From: Falsiroseomonas sp.
Lineage (GTDB): Bacteria; Pseudomonadota; Alphaproteobacteria; Acetobacterales; Acetobacteraceae
Direction: 5' to 3'
NCBI RefSeq assembly: GCF_030695085.1
Contig: NZ_JAUYTS010000039.1
Coordinates: 62,001 to 126,000, forward strand
Length of the DNA: 64,000 bases
Each line of letters starts with the position of its first letter. Position 1 is the stretch's first letter. The notes beneath the pieces were generated by a model. That model worked only from the letters and a program-made list of their open reading frames with translations. It had not been told where the DNA came from and searched no databases. This document shows, piece by piece, positions 7,553-15,025 of the stretch. Both the position numbers and the translations under genes were made by a program.

Positions 7553-9193
7553 ATGGCTGCGACCGACTATGATGCCCTGCCCCGCACACCCGCCAACCAC
7601 CAGCCGCTGACGCCGCTGCTGTTCCTGGAACGCGCGGCCACCACCTTCCCCGAGCGCACCGCCGTGGCGCACGGCGCGGTCCGCCGCAACTACCGCGAAC
7701 TCCGCGCGCGCTGCGTCGCCCTGGCCGATGCGCTGACGAAACGCGGCGTGGTGCGCGGGGACACGGTGGCGGCGCTGCTACCGAACATACCGGAAATGCT
7801 GGAGTGCCACTACGGCGTGCCGATGTCGGGCGCCGTGCTGAACACGCTGAACACGCGGCTGGATGCCGGGACCATCGCCTACTGCCTCGACCATGGGGAG
7901 GCAAAGGTGCTGGTCGTGGATCGGGAGTTCGTCCCGCTCGCCCGCATGGCACTGACACAGTGCAAGGTGCAGCCGCTTCTGGTGGAGGTGGATGACGGCG
8001 AGGCCAGCGATGCGGCCCGCGCCAACCGCCTGGAGGGTGCGATCGACTATGAGGCACTCGTCGCTGAAGGCAGCCCGGATTTCGCCTGGACCCTGCCCGC
8101 CGATGAGTGGGACGCGATCTCTCTGAACTACACGTCCGGCACGACGGGGCGGCCGAAAGGCGTGGTTTACCATCACCGAGGCGCGCAACTGCTCGCTATC
8201 GGCAACATGTTGTCCGCCGGCATCGGCAAGCATCCGGTCTATCTTTGGACGCTGCCGATGTTCCACTGCAATGGCTGGTGCTTCCCGTGGTCGATCACGG
8301 CGCAGGCAGGCACCCATGTCTGCCTGCGCGCGGTGCGTGGCAACGCCATGTGGGCGCTGATGGCCGATGAGGGCGTGACACATATGTGCGGCGCGCCGAT
8401 CGTCATGGCGACGCTGCTGGCAACCCCCGAATCCGAGAAGAGGCCCCTGCCGCATCAGGTGCAGTTCGTTACCGCGGGTGCCCCACCGCCCGAGGCCGTG
8501 CTGGGAGCCATGAAGGAAGCCGGCTTCGCCGTCTGCCATGTCTATGGCCTGACCGAATGCTACGGCCCTTCCGTGGTGAATGAGTGGAACCACGATTGGG
8601 ATGCCAAGCCTGCCCCGGAACAGGCAGCGCTGATGGCGCGCCAGGGCGTGCGCTATATCGCTCTCGAAGGCCTTGCGGTCATGGACCCGGATAGCATGGC
8701 GCCGATCCCGTCCGATGGCACCTCGATGGGAGAGGTGATGATGCGCGGCAATGTCGTGATGAAGGGCTACCTGAAGGACGCGGCGGCGACGGAAAAGGCC
8801 TTTGCCGGCGGCTGGTTCCATACCGGTGACCTCGCCGTGACCTTCCCCGATGGCTACATCCAGCTCAAGGACCGTTCCAAGGACATCATCATCTCGGGCG
8901 GCGAGAATATATCGTCCATCGAGGTTGAGGATGCTCTGTACAAGCACCCTGCCGTTGCGGTCGCGGCCGTGGTGGCGCGGCCGGACGAAAAATGGGGCGA
9001 GACGCCCTGTGCGTTCATCGAGCTGAAGCCGGGCGCGACAGCGACGGCGGAGGAACTGATGGCCTGGTGCAAGGGCCGGCTCGCCAGCTTCAAGGTGCCG
9101 CGCCATGTTGTGTTCGCGGAACTTCCGAAGACAAGTACGGGCAAGATTCAGAAACACGTGCTGCGGGCGCAGGCGCGGGAGGGTGGCGTCTGA
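7553..9193 (+). CDS. AMP-dependent acyl-CoA synthetase
   Basis: A 546-residue member of the ANL superfamily; it activates a carboxylic acid as acyl-AMP and transfers it to CoA. The P-loop YTSGTTGRPKGV is near residues 194-205, HVYGLTECYGP is the A5-type motif, GWFHTGDLA carries the ribose-binding Asp, and KDRSKDIIISGGENIS is the hinge. The C-terminal TSTGKIQKHVLR holds the catalytic Lys. Overall it resembles medium-chain or branched-acid synthetases; substrate is unknown. ATG 7553 follows a CCAGGA site. It forms a two-gene unit with the enoyl-CoA hydratase-like gene. Confidence 0.9.
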   Translation: MAATDYDALPRTPANHQPLTPLLFLERAATTFPERTAVAHGAVRRNYRELRARCVALADALTKRGVVRGDTVAALLPNIPEMLECHYGVPMSGAVLNTLNTRLDAGTIAYCLDHGEAKVLVVDREFVPLARMALTQCKVQPLLVEVDDGEASDAARANRLEGAIDYEALVAEGSPDFAWTLPADEWDAISLNYTSGTTGRPKGVVYHHRGAQLLAIGNMLSAGIGKHPVYLWTLPMFHCNGWCFPWSITAQAGTHVCLRAVRGNAMWALMADEGVTHMCGAPIVMATLLATPESEKRPLPHQVQFVTAGAPPPEAVLGAMKEAGFAVCHVYGLTECYGPSVVNEWNHDWDAKPAPEQAALMARQGVRYIALEGLAVMDPDSMAPIPSDGTSMGEVMMRGNVVMKGYLKDAAATEKAFAGGWFHTGDLAVTFPDGYIQLKDRSKDIIISGGENISSIEVEDALYKHPAVAVAAVVARPDEKWGETPCAFIELKPGATATAEELMAWCKGRLASFKVPRHVVFAELPKTSTGKIQKHVLRAQAREGGV

Positions 9194-9207
9194 CGGCGAA
9201 ACTCTGC

Positions 9208-9236
9208 TTGCACAAGTGGCAAGGCTTCCCCATCAT
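9208..9236 (+). promoter_or_regulatory. putative sigma-70-type promoter of the small ORF
   Basis: TTGCAC (9208-9213) and CATCAT (9231-9236) are separated by exactly 17 bases and lie about 20 bases upstream of the ribosome site of the 25-codon ORF. The -35 matches the consensus well, the -10 in four of six positions. This is a pattern match only; the transcription start has not been mapped. Confidence 0.35.
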
Positions 9237-9258
9237 CATCCTTAGTCGTCAACAACCG

Positions 9259-9272
9259 AAAGGAGGTGATCC
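9259..9272 (+). promoter_or_regulatory. extended Shine-Dalgarno complementary to the 16S rRNA 3' tail
   Basis: The bases AAAGGAGGTGATCC are the exact complement of the conserved 16S rRNA 3' end, and the match continues through the first base of the start codon (9259-9274, 16 nt). The GGAGG core is 7 nt from the GTG at 9274, an optimal spacing. Ordinary ribosome sites in this window match only 4-6 bases, so this is a striking outlier. Confidence 0.8.
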
Positions 9273-9273
9273 A

Positions 9274-9351
9274 GTGTCTCATGGTATCAATGCGGGCGTC
9301 CGTTCCGCGGCCTGGATCATCGCCACTGCCAGCGCGGCGGCGAGTCACTAG
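9274..9351 (+). CDS. 25-residue small ORF with a perfect ribosome site
   Basis: A 25-codon ORF, GTG start and TAG stop, directly behind the extended Shine-Dalgarno. The product begins MSHGINAGVRS and continues with a hydrophobic, Ala-rich stretch around a single Trp, ending ASH. I do not recognise it. There is no run of one amino acid as in classical attenuator leader peptides, apart from Ala being abundant. Just after the stop is a small GGCG-GTAA-CGCC hairpin (9357-9368), then the intrinsic terminator. Together these look like a self-contained transcript of about 180 nt. It could be a small membrane-associated protein, a dual-function RNA, or a leader peptide regulating the binding-protein gene at 9598. 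Confidence 0.6.
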   Translation: MSHGINAGVRSAAWIIATASAAASH

Positions 9352-9386
9352 GCCAAGGCGGTAACGCCACAGGATCCATGCAAAGG

Positions 9387-9419
9387 CCCCGGCGGAGCAA
9401 TCCGCCGGGGTTTTTCTTT
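9387..9419 (+). terminator. strong rho-independent terminator after the small ORF
   Basis: A perfect 10-bp stem (CCCCGGCGGA at 9387-9396 pairing with TCCGCCGGGG at 9401-9410) closed by a GCAA tetraloop and followed by TTTTTCTTT. It is by far the best intrinsic terminator in the window. It ends the small-ORF transcript and would also block read-through from the acyl-CoA synthetase gene into the binding-protein gene. Confidence 0.88.
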
Positions 9420-9597
9420 GCCCGGACGCTGCCCGGATTTGCGCCGGCCCGCTTCCTCCCCCGCCGCGCTTACAGGGTGGAACGCCTTCATGGCAGATGC
9501 CAGGGACGGGCTCGTGGCAGTGCAAGCAGCCTGATTGACAGCCGCGGCAAGATGGCGCGACCATTCGGGCTCAGCATTCAATCAGGGGGCTTCAACA

Positions 9598-10629
9598 ATG
9601 GCTTGGGCACGGGGCCTTTCGGCCGCGCTTGTTGCCGCTTGCGCGACTTTCCTTCAGCTGACGCCCGCCGCCGCGGGTCCGACGCTGGATGCCATCCGTG
9701 CGCGCGGGCTGCTGGTCTGCGGCATCCACACCGGCGTCGCCGGCTTCGCGCTGCCGGATAGCCGTGGCGAATGGCAGGGCATGGATGCCGATCTTTGCCG
9801 CGGCGTCGCGGTGGCCATCTTCAACGACGCGACAAAGGTTCGATTTGTCGCCCTGTCGTCCTCTACACGCTTCACCGCGCTGGGCTCGGGCGAGGTCGAT
9901 GTGCTGTTCCGCACCTCCACCCAGACCATGCTGCGCGACGTCACGCTCGGCCTGCGCCATGCGGTGACATATTTCTACGACGGCCACGGTTTCATGGTGC
10001 GCAACAACCTTGGCGTCTCGAAGGTCGCCGATATGCGCGGCGCAACCATCTGCCTGATCCAAGGCACCACGAATGAGCAGGTGACGGCGGATTACTTCCG
10101 CTCCATTAGCGTCCCTTTCAGCCCGGTGCTTTACGAGCGCACGGATCAGGCTTCGGCCGCGCTGCAAGCCGGGCGCTGCGACGCCTTCGGCACGGATGCA
10201 TCCCAGCTTGCGGGCGTCCGGTCTTCCATGCCGCGCCCGTCGGACTGGACCATTCTGGAGGAGCGATTCTCCAAGGAACCCTACGGCGCCTATCTCCGCC
10301 GCGGCGACGATGAGTGGTTCGACCTGGTGCGCTGGTACACCTACGCCGTGATCGAGGCCGAGGAACAGGGCGTGACGAGAGCCAACGCCGAGGAGATGCG
10401 CCGCACCAGCGTGAACCCGAACACGCGGCGCCTGCTGGGCGTGACGCCGGAGCTCGGCCAGTCGCTGAAGCTGGATCCGGCCTGGGCCTACAACGTGGTC
10501 CGTACCCTGGGCAATTACGGCGAGATCTACGACCGTCATTTCGGCCCGACTACGCCGGTGAACCTTCCGCGCGGCCCGAACCGGCTGTGGACCCAGGGCG
10601 GGCTGGTCTATGCGCTGCCGCTGAGGTGA
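9598..10629 (+). CDS. polar amino-acid ABC transporter substrate-binding protein (AapJ-like)
   Basis: A 343-residue periplasmic binding protein of family 3. Residues 1-24 form a signal peptide ending PAAAG. The mature start TLDAIRARGLLVCGIHTGV is the family signature, and the mid-protein SSTRFTALGSGEVDVL and RGATICLIQGTTNEQ are typical of the general L-amino-acid (Aap/Bzt) binding proteins. The C-terminal NYGEIYDRHFGP also fits that group. No permease or ATPase gene is adjacent, so the partners must be elsewhere. ATG 9598 follows a purine-rich CAGGGGG site. A TTGACA hexamer at 9535-9540 could be a -35 box, but no good -10 follows. Confidence 0.88.
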   Translation: MAWARGLSAALVAACATFLQLTPAAAGPTLDAIRARGLLVCGIHTGVAGFALPDSRGEWQGMDADLCRGVAVAIFNDATKVRFVALSSSTRFTALGSGEVDVLFRTSTQTMLRDVTLGLRHAVTYFYDGHGFMVRNNLGVSKVADMRGATICLIQGTTNEQVTADYFRSISVPFSPVLYERTDQASAALQAGRCDAFGTDASQLAGVRSSMPRPSDWTILEERFSKEPYGAYLRRGDDEWFDLVRWYTYAVIEAEEQGVTRANAEEMRRTSVNPNTRRLLGVTPELGQSLKLDPAWAYNVVRTLGNYGEIYDRHFGPTTPVNLPRGPNRLWTQGGLVYALPLR

Positions 10630-10647
10630 GCGAACCGGCGGCGGGCG

Positions 10648-11403
10648 TCAGACCCCGCCGCCATCCACCACAAAACTCTGCGCCGTGACCATGGCGCTGT
10701 CATCGGCGGCCAGCCAAAGCACCATGCGTGCCAGGTCCGGCGGCATCACCTTCCGCTTCAGGCACTGCTTCTGCATGGTCCGCGCCACCGCCTCCGGCGT
10801 CGCCCACAGCGCCTCCTGCCTCTCGGTGAAGACCCAGCCGGGCACCACCTCATTCACCCGGATGCCATCCACGCCGAGGTCGCGCGCCAGGCCGCGGGTC
10901 AGGCCACGCACGGCGGATTTCGCAGTGGTATAGGCGGGCATGCCGCCCTGCGCGCTCATCCAGCTCACGCTGCCCATGTTGATGATGGACCCGGCGCCAG
11001 CCTTGCGCATGTCCGGCGCCACGGACTGGGCGCAGAAGAACATGTGGCGCAGATTAGTCGCCATGCGCTCGTCCCAGTAGTCAGGTTCGACCTCTTCCAT
11101 GGCATGCCGGTCATCGCGCGCAGCGTTGTTCACCAGCACCTGCACCGCGCCGAGCGTCACCGCCACATGCGCGATGGCAGCACGCAGCGCGACGATGTCG
11201 CGCAGGTCGCAGTGCAGGAACAGCGCCCCGGTCTCCCCTGCCACGCGCTGCCCGCCGGCATCGTTGAAATCCAGGAAGGCCACCCGCGCATCCTGCCCGG
11301 CGAAGGCCGCCACGACCTCGGCGCCGATGCCCGAAGCACCGCCGGTGACCAGCACCACCTTCCCGGCCAGAGACGGGTATCGCGCGAAGCTCATTATCGT
11401 CAT
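10648..11403 (-). CDS. short-chain dehydrogenase/reductase
   Basis: A 251-residue classical SDR, NAD(P)-dependent. The cofactor motif TGGASGIG follows VVLVTG near residues 18-27. NNAARD is the NNAG-type structural motif. The active site is Ser in NMGSVSW and Tyr-x-x-x-Lys in AYTTAKSA. The C-terminal FVVDGGGV is typical. Substrate is unknown. The ATG overlaps the stop of the upstream M23 peptidase gene by 4 nt, so the two are coupled. Confidence 0.9.
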   Translation of the reverse strand: MTIMSFARYPSLAGKVVLVTGGASGIGAEVVAAFAGQDARVAFLDFNDAGGQRVAGETGALFLHCDLRDIVALRAAIAHVAVTLGAVQVLVNNAARDDRHAMEEVEPDYWDERMATNLRHMFFCAQSVAPDMRKAGAGSIINMGSVSWMSAQGGMPAYTTAKSAVRGLTRGLARDLGVDGIRVNEVVPGWVFTERQEALWATPEAVARTMQKQCLKRKVMPPDLARMVLWLAADDSAMVTAQSFVVDGGGV

Positions 11404-12221
11404 CCCTGTTGCGGTGGCAGCAGCGGCTGCGGGTCGAGGAAGGTCTGGTACCAGGACAGCGAGAAATGCAGATGCGGGCCGGTGACGCGACCGGTCGCAC
11501 CCATCAGCGCAATCCGCTCCCCCCGCTCCACCACCTGGCCCTCCCGCGCGATGCGTTCCGACAGGTGGGCATACAGCGTATTTACGCCCTGCCCGTGATC
11601 CACCACCAGGATCTGCCCGAAGAAGAAGAAATCACCCGACAGCGTCACCCGCCCCGGCAGCGCCGCGTTGATCGGCGTGCCGGTGGGAGCGGCCACGTCC
11701 AGACCGTAATGCGGCTGCCGCGGCTGGCCGTTCAGGATGCGCTGGCTGCCGAAGATGCCGCTGATGCGGCCGCTTGCCGGCCAGGCCATATCCGCCATGA
11801 AACCCGTGCCGGCAGTGTCCAGAGCGCGCGCCGCGGCAAGCTCCGCGCGTTCGCGGGTGATCCGGCGCAGCGCCGCCTCATCCGGGCTGACCATGCCTCC
11901 GGGCAAGCCGGTGATGCGCTGGATGTCCCACTCCCGCTTCGCCACCGAAAGCCGACGTTCCTCACGCCGTCCATCCGGGTGGGTGACGGCCAGGGTGGCA
12001 CTTTCATCATGATCGCGGCCGAAGCCCATGGCAAAGGCACCGCTTGGCGCCACCCGCACAGCGCGGCCATCCAGCGCCATCCGCGTGCCGGGCGGTGCCT
12101 GGCCGCGCAGCAGCCCGCCCTGGGTGGGCACGCCGTTCCAGGTGATGGATTGCGCCGCGGCGGGGCGCGCGCAGGCCACCAGCACGGCGGGGGCGGCGAG
12201 GATCAGGCGACGCGTGATCAT
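11400..12221 (-). CDS. M23 family peptidoglycan endopeptidase
   Basis: A 273-residue secreted LytM-type zinc peptidase. A signal peptide (residues 1-23, ending PAAAQ) is followed by a beta-rich N-terminal region and the M23 domain at about 150-265. Metal ligands are visible in HYGLDVAAPTG (H-x3-D) and GPHLHFSLSW (HxH), so it should be catalytically active, unlike degenerate EnvC/NlpD-type LytM proteins. It likely trims murein cross-links in the periplasm. It overlaps xseA upstream and the SDR downstream, each by 4 nt, making a three-gene coupled unit. Confidence 0.9.
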   Translation of the reverse strand: MITRRLILAAPAVLVACARPAAAQSITWNGVPTQGGLLRGQAPPGTRMALDGRAVRVAPSGAFAMGFGRDHDESATLAVTHPDGRREERRLSVAKREWDIQRITGLPGGMVSPDEAALRRITRERAELAAARALDTAGTGFMADMAWPASGRISGIFGSQRILNGQPRQPHYGLDVAAPTGTPINAALPGRVTLSGDFFFFGQILVVDHGQGVNTLYAHLSERIAREGQVVERGERIALMGATGRVTGPHLHFSLSWYQTFLDPQPLLPPQQG

Positions 12222-13684
12222 AGCAGGCTCTCCTGCGCCGGCGGCGCCTTTTGGGTTCGGCTGCGCTTCAGCGCCTCGCCTTCCGCGGTGGCGGACACAT
12301 CCCCATCGGCGAAGGCGACCTGCAGTTTCGCGCCGGGCGTCACCTGCGCCGCTCGGGTCAGCGCCTGGCCCTGCGCGTCGCGGACCAATGCGAAGCCGCG
12401 CGACAGCACGGATTGGTAGGACCCGGCCTCCAGCCGCGCCGCCAGCCCGGCCAGTTTCGCCGCCTTCTCCCGTATCAGCCCGGCCAGTGGTGCGGCGGAG
12501 AAGGCGGCCAGCCCACGGGCACCCTGGGCGCGCTGCGCCAGCCGCGCGAAGGCGGCGCCCTTGCGGCCCTCCAGCAGGGCGAGCGTCGCGCGCCGGGCGG
12601 CGATGCCGGCGCGCGGATGCGGCATCGGCAGGCGGCCCAGCGCCTCATGCCGCCGCCGCACGAAGGCAACCAGGGCGGGGGCCAGGCATTCCTCCGCCTC
12701 ATCCAGCCGGCGGCGCAGGTCGGTGACACGGGCGGGCACATCCGGCAGGCGGCGTTCCAGCCGCAGCAGCACCGTCTCGGCCGCCCGCAACTGCCGCACC
12801 ATGGCGCCGCGCAGCCGTGCTTCCCGCTGCGACAGGTCGGCCAGCAGATCCGCCCGCGCCGGCACGGCGAGTTCCGCCGCGGCGGTGGGGGTCGGTGCGC
12901 GGCGGTCGGAGGCGAAATCGATCAGCGTGGTATCCGTCTCATGCCCAACGGCCGAGATCAGCGGGATGGCGGAGGCGGCGGCAGCGCGCACCACCACCTC
13001 CTCGTTGAAGGCCATCAGGTCCTCCAGGCTGCCGCCGCCACGCGCCACGATGATCACATCCGGGCGCGGGATCGTCCCGCCCGAGGGCAGCGCGTTGAAG
13101 CCGGCGATGGCGGCGGCGATCCGCTCCGCCGCCCCCTGCCCCTGCACCGGAACCGGCCAAAGGATCACATGGCGCGGAAAACGCCGCAGGATGGTGGTGC
13201 GGATGTCCTGGATCACCGCTCCGGCCTCGCTACTGACCACGCCGATCACGACCGGCAGGCGCGGCAGGGCGCGTTTTCTCGAGTCTTCGAATAGCCCTTC
13301 GGCCAGCAGCTTCTTCCGTAGCATCTCGATGCGCGCCAACAGCGCACCCTCGCCGGCAAACTCCAGGCGGTCGATCACCAGCTGGTACTTGGATCGGTCC
13401 GCATAGGTGGTGATGCGGCCGGTGGCGATGACCTCGATGCCGTTCTCCGGCTGGATCGCCAGCCGCGGCACGGTGGTCTTCCAGATCACCGATTCCAGCT
13501 TGGCATTCTCATCCTTCAGCGACAGGTACCAGTGGCCGGAGGGGTAGCGCTTCGCCTCGCAGACCTCGCCGCGCACGCGGACACGGCCGAAGGCGCCCTC
13601 CAGCGTTCGGCGGACGGCGCCGGCGATCTCGGAAACCGCGTATTCGGGAACGTTGCTGGTGGTCGGGGCGGGCGTCGTGTCCAT
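12218..13684 (-). CDS. xseA: exodeoxyribonuclease VII large subunit
   Basis: A 488-residue protein that degrades single-stranded DNA with XseB. The N-terminal OB fold is at about 15-110 (VRGEVCEAKRYPSGHWYLSL, then KD). The catalytic exonuclease VII domain follows, with GVVSSEAGAVIQDI, and the conserved DVIIVARGGGSLEDLMAFNE with SAVGHETDTTLIDF. The C-terminal half is helical. xseB is not in the window. It is the first gene of the xseA-M23-SDR unit and is divergent from purD, with a 56-nt gap. Confidence 0.95.
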   Translation of the reverse strand: MDTTPAPTTSNVPEYAVSEIAGAVRRTLEGAFGRVRVRGEVCEAKRYPSGHWYLSLKDENAKLESVIWKTTVPRLAIQPENGIEVIATGRITTYADRSKYQLVIDRLEFAGEGALLARIEMLRKKLLAEGLFEDSRKRALPRLPVVIGVVSSEAGAVIQDIRTTILRRFPRHVILWPVPVQGQGAAERIAAAIAGFNALPSGGTIPRPDVIIVARGGGSLEDLMAFNEEVVVRAAAASAIPLISAVGHETDTTLIDFASDRRAPTPTAAAELAVPARADLLADLSQREARLRGAMVRQLRAAETVLLRLERRLPDVPARVTDLRRRLDEAEECLAPALVAFVRRRHEALGRLPMPHPRAGIAARRATLALLEGRKGAAFARLAQRAQGARGLAAFSAAPLAGLIREKAAKLAGLAARLEAGSYQSVLSRGFALVRDAQGQALTRAAQVTPGAKLQVAFADGDVSATAEGEALKRSRTQKAPPAQESLL

Positions 13685-13740
13685 GGGCGGACCCTATGCT
13701 ATGCGCCCCCCGACGCGGAAGCCGTGCGGGGATGATCGTG

Positions 13741-15012
13741 ATGCGGGTGCTGGTGGTGGGTGGCGGCGGCCGGGAACATGCGCTATGCTGGGCGATCGCC
13801 AAATCGCCAAGGCTGACGAAGCTGTGGTGCGCGCCGGGCAACCCGGGCATCGCCGCGGTGGCCGAGTGCGTGGCGATCGGGGCTGAGGATATTGCTGCGC
13901 TCACCGCCTTTGCGCGAGCCAACGCAGTGGATCTGGTGGTGGCGGGGCCGGAGGCGCCGCTGACCCTCGGCCTGGCCGATGCCTGCGCCGCCGCTGGCAT
14001 CCCCTGCTTCGGCCCCTCCGCCGCTGCCGCCCAGCTCGAGGGCAGCAAAGCCTTCTGCAAGCAGGTGGCCGATGCCGCCGGCGTGCCGACCGCCGCCTGG
14101 TCCCGATTCGAGGATGCCGACGCGGCCCGTGCCTATCTGGCGCAGCAGGGTGCGCCGATCGTGGTGAAGGCGGATGGCCTGGCCGCCGGCAAGGGCGTGG
14201 TGGTGGCGATGACGCTGGCGGAGGCCGAATCGGCCATTGCCGCCATCATGGAGGACCGCATCCATGGCAGCGCCGGCGCCGCCGTGGTGATCGAGGAATT
14301 CCTGGAAGGCGAGGAAGTGTCGTTTTTCGCGATATGCGACGGCGCGGAAGCGCTGGCCTTCGGCGCGGCGCAGGACCACAAGCGGGTCGGCGAGGGCGAT
14401 ACCGGCCCGAATACCGGCGGCATGGGCGCCTATAGCCCGGCCCCCGCCTTCACGGATGGGCTGCGGGACGAGGTGATGGCCCGCTTCATCCGCCCGACAC
14501 TCACGGAAATGGCCCGCCGCGGCACGCCCTTCCGCGGCGTGCTCTTCGCCGGGCTGATGCTGACGGCCCGCGGCCCCAAGCTCATCGAATACAACGTTCG
14601 CTTCGGCGATCCGGAATGCGAGACGCTGCTGCCCCTGCTGCGTTCCGACCTGCTACCGGTTCTGCATGCCGCGGCCACCGGCAGCCTCAACGGCGTGGCG
14701 CTGGAATGGGACCCTGCGCACAGCCTTGTGGTGATCCTGGCGGCCGAGGGCTACCCTGGCACGCCGCGACGCGGCACCGCGATCCTTGGGCTGGAGGCGG
14801 CGGCGGGGACCCCGGGCGTGCTGGTCTTCCATGCCGGCACCACGCGCGACGAAACGGGCACCACCCGCGCCGCTGGCGGCCGCGTGCTGGCGGTGCAGGC
14901 GCAGGGCGCCACCCTGTTCGCGGCAAAGCGCGCTGCCTATGCCGCGGTGGACATGATCGACTGGCCGGAGGGCTTTGCCCGGCGGGATATCGGCTGGCGC
15001 GCCCTCGGCTGA
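13741..15012 (+). CDS. purD: phosphoribosylamine-glycine ligase
   Basis: The 423-residue GARS enzyme of purine synthesis, joining glycine to phosphoribosylamine with ATP. The N-terminal MRVLVVGGGGREHAL is the family signature, followed by the ATP-grasp domain with KADGLAAGKGV, EEFLEGEEVSFF and the conserved GPNTGGMGAYSPAP. The end of the domain has EYNVRFGDPECE with the metal-binding residues. ATG 13741 is preferred over 13732 because it matches the family N-terminus. It stands alone on this strand. Confidence 0.96.
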   Translation: MRVLVVGGGGREHALCWAIAKSPRLTKLWCAPGNPGIAAVAECVAIGAEDIAALTAFARANAVDLVVAGPEAPLTLGLADACAAAGIPCFGPSAAAAQLEGSKAFCKQVADAAGVPTAAWSRFEDADAARAYLAQQGAPIVVKADGLAAGKGVVVAMTLAEAESAIAAIMEDRIHGSAGAAVVIEEFLEGEEVSFFAICDGAEALAFGAAQDHKRVGEGDTGPNTGGMGAYSPAPAFTDGLRDEVMARFIRPTLTEMARRGTPFRGVLFAGLMLTARGPKLIEYNVRFGDPECETLLPLLRSDLLPVLHAAATGSLNGVALEWDPAHSLVVILAAEGYPGTPRRGTAILGLEAAAGTPGVLVFHAGTTRDETGTTRAAGGRVLAVQAQGATLFAAKRAAYAAVDMIDWPEGFARRDIGWRALG

Positions 15013-15025
15013 AGCCGCGACGCTC

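Noticed and set aside
9259..9274. Reverse strand reads like the 3' end of 16S rRNA (a ribosomal remnant).
   Set aside because: The match stops after 16 nt; the bases further into the 16S gene do not fit, so it is not an rRNA fragment.
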